From Acidulodesulfobacterium_A sp049965795 (GTDB lineage Bacteria > SZUA-79 > Acidulodesulfobacterales > Acidulodesulfobacteraceae), in NCBI GenBank assembly GCA_049965795.1, contig JBMFVW010000002.1, forward strand, positions 40,272 through 104,271: 64,000 nucleotides of DNA, written 5' to 3'. Positions 16,803 through 25,308 of this stretch are shown piece by piece (the first letter of the stretch is position 1; each line of letters begins with the position of its first letter). The notes under the pieces were generated by a model, which had not been told where the DNA came from, did no database searches, and worked only from the letters and a program-made list of their open reading frames with translations. Both the position numbers and the translations under genes were made by a program.

Positions 16803-18065
16803 TTAAATCTCTTTTATTATATGTTTGCCAAACTCTACGGTGCTGAGTTCTACCGCTTTTTTGTCCAATTTTTCAAAACCCGTGTAAATATCCCTTGTGC
16901 CGTTGCCCTGATAAATTGTCCTTTTTACGGCATCGTAAACAAGTTTTGCCGCTTCGTTAAAACCTATATATTCAAGCATCATGGCTCCGGAAAGAGTTAT
17001 CGACAAAGGATTTGCTATTCCCTTGCCTGCAATATCCATACCTACGCCGTGGGTGCTTTCAAAAAGAGCGTAACCGTCGCCTATATTGCCGCTTGGCACG
17101 AAACCGGGTCCTCCGACTAATGCCGAAGCAAGGTCGGAAATATAATCGCCGTTTAAATTTTGGGTAATTATAACGTCATATGCATTCGGATTTAAAACTA
17201 ACTGCATAAGCATCTGATCGGTAATAACTTTCGATAATTTTATTCTTCCGGAAGAAGCGCCTGCTTCCGTTGAAATCTTATCTTTAAACTCATCTTCTTT
17301 GGCTACTTCGAACGCCCAGTTTAGAAACGCTCCTTCGGTAGCTTTCATTATGTTGCCTTTACCTGCAACGGCGATAGATTTTTTACCGTTATCTATGGCA
17401 TACCTGAAAGCCTTCCTGACATGTCTTTTAGTTTTAAATTCGCTCATAGGTTTTATAGTTATTCCGGCGTCTTCCGGAATGGCTGCATCTTTTACGCCCA
17501 TCTCTTTCAAAAAGAAATTGCGCACCTTTTTCGCGCCTTCGGAACCTGCCATATATTCTATCGCCATATAAACGTCGTCGGAATTTTCCCTGAAAATCGT
17601 AACGTCGACTCTTTCGGGGTCGGGAATAGGCGTAGGCTGGCCTAAATAATAAACCGGCCTTATAGCCGAATAAAAATCCATGGACTGCCTTAATATAGAA
17701 TTTAACGATTTTCCGGGTCTGCCGACCGGAGTTCCAAGCGGTCCTTTTATGGAAACCACGCTGCGTTTAAGCAGTTCGAGGGTTTCCGCCGGCATTCTTT
17801 CCAAACCGTTAGATTCTGCTTTATCTCCGGCTACGGCTTCTACCCAGTATATTTTTTTTGTGTCTCCGTAGGCTTTTTCCATTGCGGCGTTTACAACGTT
17901 TAGCATTACGGGAGTAATCTCCGGACCTATGCCGTCTCCGCTTATAAAGGGTATAATAGGATTATTCGGCACTTCTATACTGTGGTCGCTTTTTAATTTT
18001 ATAAAGCCGCCGTCCTTAGGTATGTTTATTTTGCCGTCCCATAAAAAAACGTTTTCGTTTTTCAT
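16803..18065 (-). CDS. icd: NADP-type isocitrate dehydrogenase
   Basis: 420 residues, homodimeric bacterial class. Substrate-binding motif KSLNSILRQSMDFYSAIRP corresponds to E. coli Icd Ser113-Asn115-Arg119-Arg129, and TIFRENSDDVYMAIEYMAG, NLNGDYISDLASALVGG and THGVGMDIAGKGIANP are present. In an oxidative cycle it makes 2-oxoglutarate; in Hydrogenobacter-type reductive cycles a close relative reduces oxalosuccinate made by CfiAB. It is the first gene upstream of osmC-cfiB-cfiA-ccsA-ccsB-ccl, so use in the reductive direction is likely but inferred. Confidence 0.93.
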   Translation of the reverse strand: MKNENVFLWDGKINIPKDGGFIKLKSDHSIEVPNNPIIPFISGDGIGPEITPVMLNVVNAAMEKAYGDTKKIYWVEAVAGDKAESNGLERMPAETLELLKRSVVSIKGPLGTPVGRPGKSLNSILRQSMDFYSAIRPVYYLGQPTPIPDPERVDVTIFRENSDDVYMAIEYMAGSEGAKKVRNFFLKEMGVKDAAIPEDAGITIKPMSEFKTKRHVRKAFRYAIDNGKKSIAVAGKGNIMKATEGAFLNWAFEVAKEDEFKDKISTEAGASSGRIKLSKVITDQMLMQLVLNPNAYDVIITQNLNGDYISDLASALVGGPGFVPSGNIGDGYALFESTHGVGMDIAGKGIANPLSITLSGAMMLEYIGFNEAAKLVYDAVKRTIYQGNGTRDIYTGFEKLDKKAVELSTVEFGKHIIKEI

Positions 18066-18131
18066 TTTTTATATTCCTTTTAAAATTATCTGCTATTAAT
18101 TAAATTAACGGGATTAAAAAATACGATGGAA

Positions 18132-18172
18132 TTGATTATAATAAAACATTTTTTTAAAATCAAGCAAAAAAT
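18132..18172. repeat. Direct repeat, left copy, flanking carbonic anhydrase gene
   Basis: A 41-bp AT-rich sequence beginning TTGATTATAATAAAACA and ending AAAATCAAGCAAAAAAT. Apart from one substitution and one extra terminal base it recurs in the same orientation at 18863-18902, on the other side of the carbonic anhydrase gene. Its ends TTGATT/AATCAA are inverted, so it could also fold weakly. Confidence 0.8.
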
Positions 18173-18179
18173 AAAAAAA

Positions 18180-18815
18180 TTAATCGATTTTTTCAAAAAT
18201 ATCTCTGCCGAACGAATAGTTATAAACATCTCCGGTTTCTATATCGTAATGCCATCCGTATATATTAACATCTTTATTTTCTTTAATATAAGGATAAGAA
18301 TCAAGGTGTTTAAGCTGTTCTTTTACGTTCTCTCTTTCAGTAAGCGCAGCTATCTGTTTTTCGGTCAATTTTTCGCCTTTTTCGCCGGCTTCTTTCAAAT
18401 AATCGGTTGCTGTTTTTTTTGCTCCGTATGCAAGCTCAAGCCATTTTTTTGTATGAGGAATATGTTCTAAATCTTCGTCCGGCATATATAGAGCCCTGCA
18501 TCCTCCGCAGTTTGAATGTCCGCATACTACGATATTTTTGACCTTTAAAACATTTATTGCATATTCTATAGCCGAAGTCGTTGCAAGATATTCGGCTGAG
18601 TTTCTATATGGAGGCACTAAATTAGCAATATTTCGGACTACGAAAAGTTCGCCGGGGAGCGACTTGGTTATAAGGGTGGGAACCACTCTGGAATCGGAAC
18701 ATCCGATGAAAAGCGTGTGCGGACTCTGTCCTTCCGCTATTTTCTTAAATAATTGGCTATATTTTTTATACTCGTTATTATTGAAATCGATAACGCCGTC
18801 AAATAAACTTGCCAT
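18180..18815 (-). CDS. can: Beta-class carbonic anhydrase
   Basis: Interconverts CO2 and bicarbonate. The 211-residue protein has the beta-class zinc site: Cys39 in FIGCSDSR, the Asp41/Arg43 catalytic pair, and His100 and Cys103 in CGHSNCGGC. The remaining core segments (VVRNIANLVPPY, SAIEYAINVL, DVYNYSFG) are of the usual plant/E. coli Can type. No signal peptide, so cytoplasmic. It supplies the bicarbonate used by the biotin carboxylases downstream (functional inference). Unlike its neighbours, it stands between two 40-bp direct repeats and well apart from the flanking genes, as a separate cassette would. Confidence 0.95.
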   Translation of the reverse strand: MASLFDGVIDFNNNEYKKYSQLFKKIAEGQSPHTLFIGCSDSRVVPTLITKSLPGELFVVRNIANLVPPYRNSAEYLATTSAIEYAINVLKVKNIVVCGHSNCGGCRALYMPDEDLEHIPHTKKWLELAYGAKKTATDYLKEAGEKGEKLTEKQIAALTERENVKEQLKHLDSYPYIKENKDVNIYGWHYDIETGDVYNYSFGRDIFEKID

Positions 18816-18862
18816 AATTGCAACCTGTTATTGATTTTAAATTAAACTATTATAAATGATAT

Positions 18863-18902
18863 TTGATTATAATAAAACAATTTTTTAAAATCAAGCAAAA
18901 AT
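18863..18902. repeat. Direct repeat, right copy, flanking carbonic anhydrase gene
   Basis: Near-identical to 18132-18172 (TTGATTATAATAAAACAA...AAATCAAGCAAAAAT, one substitution), same orientation, about 50 bases upstream of the can start. The two copies bracket 690 bp containing only can. Confidence 0.8.
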
Positions 18903-18985
18903 ATCGGAAATGTGTCTTTTTCTACCGTTTGCCTCTTATTATAAATTATAAAACCGCTAAAAATTAAAAGCTGTTTTTATTGATT

Positions 18986-20224
18986 TTATTGCATATTGAA
19001 ACTGTTTAAAAAATATTTAAACAGTTTAGATCCTGAGTCAAAAAATAAACCGCTGTTTTGGGCTAAAGTTTCGGAATAATGAACGGCGGAGTATTTATCG
19101 GATGTCTGTTTTTCGGTTGCAGTAGAAAAACCGCAGAACGGAACCGGTTCGGGAGTATGCTTTTTTAATTTAACCTGATTGTAGTGGTCGGGTAATATCA
19201 TTACGGTATAATCGCCGAATTTTTTGAGTCCTTCAAGCACGCCGCCTGCGATAAATTTATCGAAATCTTCTACAGCTTTAAGTTTTAAATCTATTTTTCC
19301 TTCATGGGATGCTTCGTCGGTGGCTTCCACGTGTATATAAACAAAATCGCCTTCGTTTAAGGATTTCATTCCGTATTCGACTTTACCGGCATAATTGGTA
19401 TCTAAATATCCCGTAGCGCCGGGAACGTCGATAACTTTAAGTCCTGCATATTTTCCTATGCCTTTGACCAAATCTACGGCGGAGATAACCGAACCTTCAA
19501 GTCCGTAGGCTTCTTTCATAGTCGGCATGGAAGGTTTATAGCCCTGACCCCAGAGCCAAATAGAATTTGCCGGCAGTTTGCCTGCGGCGATTCTTTTTTT
19601 GTTTACTTCATGATTATCCAATATTTTTTCCGCTTTTTTCATTATTTCGACTATTTCGGAACTTGAAGCCGTGCCGTGCGGAATATATTCGTCTATCTGC
19701 AAATCGGGAATATCGTGCGGAGCGACGGTTTGAAGTCCGTCTATGTCTATATTTTTAACGACGAGAAGATGTCTGTAGCTGACTCCTGAATAAAAGCGGA
19801 ACCTGTCGCTGCCGAGCTCTTTTGCGAACGATTCTATGATCTGCGCTGCCTCTTCGGTCGTAATATGCCCGCCGGAATAGTCATGCATATATTTTTTGCC
19901 GTCTTTTTCAAGTATATTTACAAGGTTAAGTCTGAACGCAACATCGTCTTTGCCGAGTTCGACGCCCATGCTTGCGGCTTCGAGAGGCGACCTTCCGGTA
20001 TAATAATTTAATGGATCGTAACCGAGTATAGACATAGAACCTATATCGCTGCCGGGAAGGCATCCGTCGGGAATAGTTTTAATTAAACCGGTAACCCCTC
20101 TTGCCGCTACGGAATCCATATTAGGCGTCTCAGCGTATTCAAGGGGCGTTTTGCCGCCAAGCTCAGATAACGGCGTATCCGCCATGCCGTCGGGACATAA
20201 AATAACGTACTTATGTTTATTCAT
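18986..20224 (-). CDS. apgM: Cofactor-independent phosphoglycerate mutase family protein (ApgM), possible homoserine kinase
   Basis: 412 residues of the alkaline-phosphatase-superfamily ApgM group (archaeal-type iPGM). The N-terminus KYVILCPDGMADTPLSELGGKTPLEYA holds the first metal Asp, LPGSDIGSMSILGYDP holds the nucleophile Ser, and HVEATDEASHEG and LPDHYNQVK hold further metal ligands. It could interconvert 2- and 3-phosphoglycerate. However, it is the last gene of an aminotransferase-hom-thrC cluster with no thrB in sight, and ApgM-like proteins in this setting have been proposed as alternative homoserine kinases. Family assignment is firm; the reaction is open. Confidence 0.82.
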   Translation of the reverse strand: MNKHKYVILCPDGMADTPLSELGGKTPLEYAETPNMDSVAARGVTGLIKTIPDGCLPGSDIGSMSILGYDPLNYYTGRSPLEAASMGVELGKDDVAFRLNLVNILEKDGKKYMHDYSGGHITTEEAAQIIESFAKELGSDRFRFYSGVSYRHLLVVKNIDIDGLQTVAPHDIPDLQIDEYIPHGTASSSEIVEIMKKAEKILDNHEVNKKRIAAGKLPANSIWLWGQGYKPSMPTMKEAYGLEGSVISAVDLVKGIGKYAGLKVIDVPGATGYLDTNYAGKVEYGMKSLNEGDFVYIHVEATDEASHEGKIDLKLKAVEDFDKFIAGGVLEGLKKFGDYTVMILPDHYNQVKLKKHTPEPVPFCGFSTATEKQTSDKYSAVHYSETLAQNSGLFFDSGSKLFKYFLNSFNMQ

Positions 20225-20307
20225 CTAATTAAATAAATCCTCCTGATTTTGTTTTTTTCGGAAAAGACGTCGGATTTTATTTTTCCGCCTGTCCTTTTCC
20301 AATTTGT

Positions 20308-20338
20308 GACGGGAACAGAATTCAATTCTGTCCCCGTA
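20308..20338. repeat. REP-like palindrome, GGGGACAGAATT family
   Basis: Palindrome GGGAACAGAATT / AATTCTGTCCCC between thrC and apgM. The same ~38-bp sequence starting AATTTG(T/A)GAC occurs at 55721-55758 with only a few differences, so it is a dispersed repeat. On either strand it could fold into a strong hairpin and may act as a terminator or mRNA stabiliser. Confidence 0.75.
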
Positions 20339-20339
20339 T

Positions 20340-21407
20340 CTATATGATGCCCATTGCCTTTAGAACCGAATTTTTATCGCACGGCACCACGACAGGCTCT
20401 TTTGAAACCTTTATGGCGTTGCCGGGGTCCTTAAGTCCGTGTCCGGTAAGAGTCAAAACGCATACGGAACCTTTTTCAAAAAAGCCGCGTCCGCTGAGTT
20501 TGATTAATCCGGCAAGAGTAATCGCCGAAGCCGGTTCGCAAAAAACCCCTTCGTTTGCCGCCAGCAAAGCATAAGCCTTTAATATATCTTCGTCGCTTAC
20601 CGCTTCTATTAATCCGCCGGACTCTTCTTTTGCCTCGACGGCTTTCTGCCAGCTTGCAGGATTTCCTATTCTTATAGCAGTAGCAACTGTATGAGGCTCT
20701 TTTACAATATGATTTAAAACTATAGGAGCGGCGCCTTCAGCCTGAAAACCTATCATTTTAGGAAGTTTTTTTATTTTGCCTGCGGCGAGGTATTCTTTAT
20801 AGCCTTTCCAATATGCAGTTATATTTCCGGCATTTCCTACCGGCAGAATATGGTAATCCGGAGCGGAACCGAGTTCGTCGGCTATTTCAAAACTTGCGGT
20901 CTTCTGCCCTTCAAGTCTGAACGGATTTACCGAATTGACTAAAGTAACGTCGTAATCTTTTGCTATTTCGCGCGTAATCAACAAAGCGTCATCGAAATTT
21001 CCCTGAATCTGCATGACCAACGCTCCGTGAACTAAAGCCTGAGAAAGCTTGCCGGTAGCTATTTTGCCTTCCGGTATTAAAACGAAAGATTTTATTCCCG
21101 CCCTTGCCGCATAAGCGGAAGCCGAAGCGGAAGTATTGCCGGTAGAAGCACATATTACGGCTTTGGAGCCGTCCGACAGGGCTTTTGATACCGCCATAGT
21201 CATTCCTCTGTCTTTGAAAGAACCGGTAGGATTTAAACCCTCGTATTTAAAATATATTTCTATATCTGGATTTATTATCCCGCCTAAGTTGCGGGCTTTT
21301 ATGAGAGGAGTATTTCCTTCGTTTATAGTAATTATATATTTTTCGTCTATTTCCGGTAAAAATTCGCGGTATCTTTTTATTACTCCTTCGTATCTTTTAA
21401 AGACCAA
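20340..21407 (-). CDS. thrC: Threonine synthase
   Basis: PLP enzyme converting O-phosphohomoserine to threonine. 355 residues. The Schiff-base lysine is Lys65 in NPTGSFKDRGM. ICASTGNTSASASAYAARAG binds the cofactor phosphate, and LTLTGHGLKDP near residue 320 is typical of the ThrC class. It starts with TTG (complement of 21405-21407) preceded by a doubled Shine-Dalgarno GGAGGGAGG; no better-placed ATG is in frame. Follows hom by 55 bases, forming a threonine branch with it. Confidence 0.94.
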   Translation of the reverse strand: MVFKRYEGVIKRYREFLPEIDEKYIITINEGNTPLIKARNLGGIINPDIEIYFKYEGLNPTGSFKDRGMTMAVSKALSDGSKAVICASTGNTSASASAYAARAGIKSFVLIPEGKIATGKLSQALVHGALVMQIQGNFDDALLITREIAKDYDVTLVNSVNPFRLEGQKTASFEIADELGSAPDYHILPVGNAGNITAYWKGYKEYLAAGKIKKLPKMIGFQAEGAAPIVLNHIVKEPHTVATAIRIGNPASWQKAVEAKEESGGLIEAVSDEDILKAYALLAANEGVFCEPASAITLAGLIKLSGRGFFEKGSVCVLTLTGHGLKDPGNAIKVSKEPVVVPCDKNSVLKAMGII

Positions 21408-21462
21408 ACCTCCCTCCGTCAGCTTTTTATGAGTTAGTTTTTGATTTATTTGCGCTTGCGCT

Positions 21463-22764
21463 TTACTCTATTTTGTCTTCTATCCTTAAAACCATAGTCT
21501 TGGCGGTAATAACGTCTAATTCGTCGCATTTCTCTATGCTCTTAAACAATTCGGCTTCGTTTGCCTCATGAGTGGTTATTACTATAGGAACGGAGCCTTC
21601 GACTTTTCTGCCTTTTTGAATCATCGAGCCGATGCTTATAGAATTTTCACCCAGAATACCGGATATTTTAGACAGCACACCCGGTCTGTCCACAGCCGAA
21701 AACCTTAAATAATACCTTGAAATTATATCTTTTTTTGTTTTTATATTAAGCTTGTTTTTAATTTTAGACATAATAAAATCGCGTCTGTTTTCGCCGTTTA
21801 CTATTCCTGAAACGGTTTCTACAAGATCTCCCATGACGGCGCTTGCAGTCGGATTTCCTCCCGCTCCGTAACCTGTAAGACTAAGCGGACCGGCAAACTT
21901 AGTATTGACGAGAAAAGCGTTAAAAACGCCGTCAACCTTCGATATAATGCTTGAAGACGGAATTAAAGTAGGATGCACTCTTATTTCAATTTTAGAATCT
22001 TCGTTTTTAAGAATGCCCAAAAGTTTTATAACATAGCCGAGTTCTTTTGCAAAACCGATGTCTAACTGCGTTATATTTTCAATGCCTTCTATAATAATAT
22101 CGTTCATTGACAAACTTGTCGAAAATGCGAGCCTGCCCAGAATAGCAAGTTTATGGGCACTGTCCGTGCCGTTTATGTCTAAAGACGGGTCGGCTTCGGC
22201 ATATCCTTTTTCCTGCGCCTTTTTAAGAACGTCTTCAAATTTTCCGCCTTCTTTAGTCATTTTAGACAGTATGAAATTAGACGTTCCGTTTATTATGGAA
22301 TAGACCGATTTAATTTCGTCTCCGGCAAGTCCGTTTTTAATAGAACGCAACACGGGAATACCGCCGCCTACTGCAGCTTCAAATCCTATATGCACTTTTT
22401 TTGCAGCTGATTTTTTAAATATCTCTTCTCCGTGTTCGGCAAGAAGAGCTTTATTTGCGGTAATTATATTTTTACCGCCTTCTATAGCATGCAAGATAAA
22501 ACTTTTTGCAGGTTCGATTCCTCCTATAAGCTCTATAACGACGTCGATATCTTCGTCGCCTATTATATCGGCGGCGCTTTTAACTAGAAGTTTTTTAATA
22601 TTTTCGGGCACCGGATGGCTGCCGCCGCGGGTAAATATTTTTTTTATATTAACAGGAACCGAAAATACTTCATCGATTTCATTTTTCTGTTCCGAAAAAA
22701 TGTGGTAAAAACTTGAAGCGACGGTACCGAAACCGAGAAGTCCTATATTGATAGATTTTTTCAT
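21463..22764 (-). CDS. hom: Homoserine dehydrogenase with C-terminal ACT domain
   Basis: 433 residues. NAD(P)-binding GLLGFGTVASS at 8-18, catalytic domain with ITANKALLAEHGEEIF and the SIINGTSNFILSKM / GYAEADPSLDINGTDSAHKL motifs, and an ACT domain (about 350-425, YLRFSAVDRPGVLSKISGIL) that in this family mediates threonine feedback inhibition. It makes homoserine, the precursor of threonine and methionine. Next to thrC and an aminotransferase gene. Confidence 0.96.
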   Translation of the reverse strand: MKKSINIGLLGFGTVASSFYHIFSEQKNEIDEVFSVPVNIKKIFTRGGSHPVPENIKKLLVKSAADIIGDEDIDVVIELIGGIEPAKSFILHAIEGGKNIITANKALLAEHGEEIFKKSAAKKVHIGFEAAVGGGIPVLRSIKNGLAGDEIKSVYSIINGTSNFILSKMTKEGGKFEDVLKKAQEKGYAEADPSLDINGTDSAHKLAILGRLAFSTSLSMNDIIIEGIENITQLDIGFAKELGYVIKLLGILKNEDSKIEIRVHPTLIPSSSIISKVDGVFNAFLVNTKFAGPLSLTGYGAGGNPTASAVMGDLVETVSGIVNGENRRDFIMSKIKNKLNIKTKKDIISRYYLRFSAVDRPGVLSKISGILGENSISIGSMIQKGRKVEGSVPIVITTHEANEAELFKSIEKCDELDVITAKTMVLRIEDKIE

Positions 22765-22799
22765 ATTTTTTAGTATTTTATTTTTTTATACTTCTTGCT

Positions 22800-24011
22800 T
22801 TATACGGCTTTGCGTATAAATTCATCGTTATTTATGAAATGCTTTACTCCTTTAGACGCCTGCCTTATCCTCATCTCGTTTTCCACTAAAGCAAAACGGA
22901 CGTATTCGTCGCCGTATTCTCCGAATCCTATTCCGGGAGAAACCGCAACCTTGGCATTATCCAGCAGTAATTTAGAAAATTCTAGCGATTTAATGCCCGC
23001 ATCAAGAAACTGGGCAGGTATTTTACCCCATACAAACATGGTAGCTTTCGGTTTTTCTATATGCCAGCCCGCAAACCTGAAACTTTCTATAAGTACGTCT
23101 CTTCGTTTTTTATAGTGCGAAACCATCTCGTTTACAGCATTATGTTCCATTTCCTCGTTAAGGGCTATTATAGATGCTATCTGTATAGGCTGAAACATTC
23201 CGTAATCCAGATAGCTTTTTATCCTCGAAAGCGCATTAATAAGCGTCGGATTGCCGAGCGCATAACCGACCCTGAACCCTGCCATGCTGTAGCTTTTCGA
23301 CATAGAAAAAAATTCTATTCCCACGTCTTTTGCTCCCTTTGCCTGCAAAAAACTTGGAGCTTTGTATCCGTCGAAAGTCAAATCTGCGTATGCATTGTCG
23401 TGTATTATATATATGTTGTTTTCTTTTGCAAAATCGACCAATTTTTCAAAAAACCCAAGTTCTACGGTAACAGTTGTAGGATTATGAGGAAAACTTAAAA
23501 CGATAACCTTAGGTTTAGGCCAAGTCTGCTTAAGCGCCGTCATAAGATGTTCGAAAAAATCTTCGCCGGGAATTAAAGGTATGCTTCTGACGTCTCCTCC
23601 TGCAATAATAACGCTGTATGCGTGTATCGGGTAAGTCGGGTTAGGCACGAAGGCTACGTCGCCTTTATTTATAATCGCCAGCATAAGATGGCTTAATCCT
23701 TCTTTTATTCCCATAGTGACTATCGCCTCGGAGTCCGGATCGAGTTCGACGCCGTAATTTCTTTTATACATATTTACTATGGCGAGCCTCAGTTTATAAA
23801 TTCCCCGAGATACCGAATATCTGTGGTTTTTAGGATGCCTCGACGCCTCTATTAACTTTTCTATTATATAATCCGGAGTAGGAGAATCGGGATTGCCCAT
23901 TCCGAGATCTATAATGTCGTCGCCCCTTTTTCTGGCTTCCATTTTTATTTTATTTACCTCCGCAAAAACATAGGGCGGAAGCCTTTTGATAGTCTCGAAA
24001 TCTTCTGTCAT
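22800..24011 (-). CDS. alaC: Class I/II PLP aminotransferase (AlaC/YfdZ-like)
   Basis: 403 residues of fold type I. The PLP lysine is Lys239 in SMSKSYSMAGFRVGY; FPHNPT(T/V) and DNAYADLTFDGYKAPS contribute the Asn and Tyr cofactor contacts, and the C-terminal Arg is within DEYVRFALVENEMRIR. The sequence resembles E. coli AlaC (glutamate-pyruvate aminotransferase) and is also related to LL-diaminopimelate aminotransferase; the substrate cannot be fixed by eye. It heads the hom-thrC-apgM cluster, so aspartate-family metabolism is a plausible alternative role. Confidence 0.85.
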   Translation of the reverse strand: MTEDFETIKRLPPYVFAEVNKIKMEARKRGDDIIDLGMGNPDSPTPDYIIEKLIEASRHPKNHRYSVSRGIYKLRLAIVNMYKRNYGVELDPDSEAIVTMGIKEGLSHLMLAIINKGDVAFVPNPTYPIHAYSVIIAGGDVRSIPLIPGEDFFEHLMTALKQTWPKPKVIVLSFPHNPTTVTVELGFFEKLVDFAKENNIYIIHDNAYADLTFDGYKAPSFLQAKGAKDVGIEFFSMSKSYSMAGFRVGYALGNPTLINALSRIKSYLDYGMFQPIQIASIIALNEEMEHNAVNEMVSHYKKRRDVLIESFRFAGWHIEKPKATMFVWGKIPAQFLDAGIKSLEFSKLLLDNAKVAVSPGIGFGEYGDEYVRFALVENEMRIRQASKGVKHFINNDEFIRKAV

Positions 24012-24166
24012 GATAAATTTCTCCGAAATTATATAAATAAAGAAATTATATAAATAATATAATAGCTTTATATTATATTATTTTGTCCAGATAAAATAAA
24101 TAATAAAATTTGAAAAATAAAAAAGAATATAAAAAAGAATAAATGCAAAAATAAAATAAGACTAAA

Positions 24167-25108
24167 TTAAGACGAGTGCTTAAAAAACTTTTCGGCGCCG
24201 AAGGAGCTTCTTACGAGAGGGGCGGCAAACACCTGTTTTACGCCTTTTCTGTTTGCATAATTTTTATATTCTATAAATTTATTTAAAGGAACATACCTAT
24301 GAACGGGAATGTTTTCCAATGAAGGACGTAAATACTGACCTATAGTAATAAATTCCACTCCGTTATTTATCATATCGTCTATAGTTTTAAAAACTTCGCC
24401 GTCGTCTTCTCCGAGCCCGACCATAATTCCGGATTTTGTAATAATATCCGGCTTTTGTTCTTTCACGGTTTTAAGCAGATTCAAAGATCTCTTATATGAG
24501 CTTGAAGGTCTGACTTCGGCGTAAAGTCTTTCGACAGTTTCAATGTTGTGGCCGAAAATATCTATGCCGCTTTCCGCAACGTCTAACGCAGATTTCATGT
24601 TTCCGTTAAAATCGGACGTTAAAACTTCTACGACTTTGCAATCGGTAGTTTTTCTTATTTCCTTTACCGTTTTAATCAGAATATCCGCCCCTCCGTCGTC
24701 TATATCGTCTCTTGTAACCATCGTAATTACGGCATGTTTTAAACCCAGCGTTTTTACGGCATATGCTACTTTTTGAGGTTCGTCGGCATCTATCTCCGGA
24801 TGCCGATGCTCCGTTACCTTGTCAGCAGATGCGTATGATATTGTACATTCTTTGATTTTATCGTTTTTAAAATCGGTATCCAAATGCTCTATATTACAAA
24901 ATGGGCATTTTCTCGTACATTTGTCGCCGAGAAGCAAAAAAGTCGCAGTTTTATTTGAAAAACAAAGGTGCAGGTTCGGACATCTCGACGAAGAGCACAC
25001 TGTATTAAGCTCTTTTTCTCTTATAATTTTAGACGTTTCAAAGATATCTTTTCTTGACTTGATTTTTAGAATCTCTTTTTTTAAAAAATCGGGGAGTCTT
25101 TCGTTCAT
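24167..25108 (-). CDS. lipA: Lipoyl synthase
   Basis: Radical-SAM enzyme inserting two sulfurs into protein-bound octanoate. 313 residues. The auxiliary cluster cysteines are Cys38, Cys43 and Cys49 (VCSSSRCPNLHLC), the radical-SAM cluster cysteines are Cys64, Cys68 and Cys71 (CTRKCPFC), and the C-terminal RSSFGAEKF supplies the RSS serine that ligates the auxiliary cluster; Phe replaces the more common Tyr. It is a single gene between AT-rich gaps; lipB is not in the window. Lipoylated targets would be glycine-cleavage H protein, 2-oxoacid dehydrogenases or sHdr-linked lipoate proteins, none of them encoded here. Confidence 0.96.
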   Translation of the reverse strand: MNERLPDFLKKEILKIKSRKDIFETSKIIREKELNTVCSSSRCPNLHLCFSNKTATFLLLGDKCTRKCPFCNIEHLDTDFKNDKIKECTISYASADKVTEHRHPEIDADEPQKVAYAVKTLGLKHAVITMVTRDDIDDGGADILIKTVKEIRKTTDCKVVEVLTSDFNGNMKSALDVAESGIDIFGHNIETVERLYAEVRPSSSYKRSLNLLKTVKEQKPDIITKSGIMVGLGEDDGEVFKTIDDMINNGVEFITIGQYLRPSLENIPVHRYVPLNKFIEYKNYANRKGVKQVFAAPLVRSSFGAEKFFKHSS

Positions 25109-25159
25109 CTATATAATAATACATAAAACATATATAAATTTCAATTTATTTCGTACACC

Positions 25160-25286
25160 CAAATTTGCCGATAGGAAAAGGTGTCAGATCTTATTTTTTT
25201 GCATACGAAATAGTTCAATTAACAAATAAAATAATTGCAAATGCAGTAAAGAGCAGGCGAATAAATAAATCTGACACCTTTTTTAA
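25160..25286. repeat. MITE-like element B, related to the one at 36837-37002
   Basis: Begins AAATTTGCCGATAGGAAAAGG, runs through GGTGTCAGATCTTATTTTTTT and GCAT..AGTTCAATTAA, and ends with the inverse motif ATCTGACACCTTTTTT. The stretch GGTGT(C/A)AGATCTTATTTTTTGCAT is shared with the inverted element at 36837-37002. There is no coding capacity. The inverted GGTGTCAGAT motifs and the size suggest a non-autonomous mobile element; no transposase is in the window. It lies directly upstream of tadA and may carry its promoter. Confidence 0.65.
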
Positions 25287-25308
25287 AAAAATTTATATAA
25301 TATCAAGA

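Noticed and set aside
25165..25308. 48 extra N-terminal codons of tadA
   Set aside because: They translate the MITE-like repeat and precede the usual TadA start; the ATG at 25309 fits the family.
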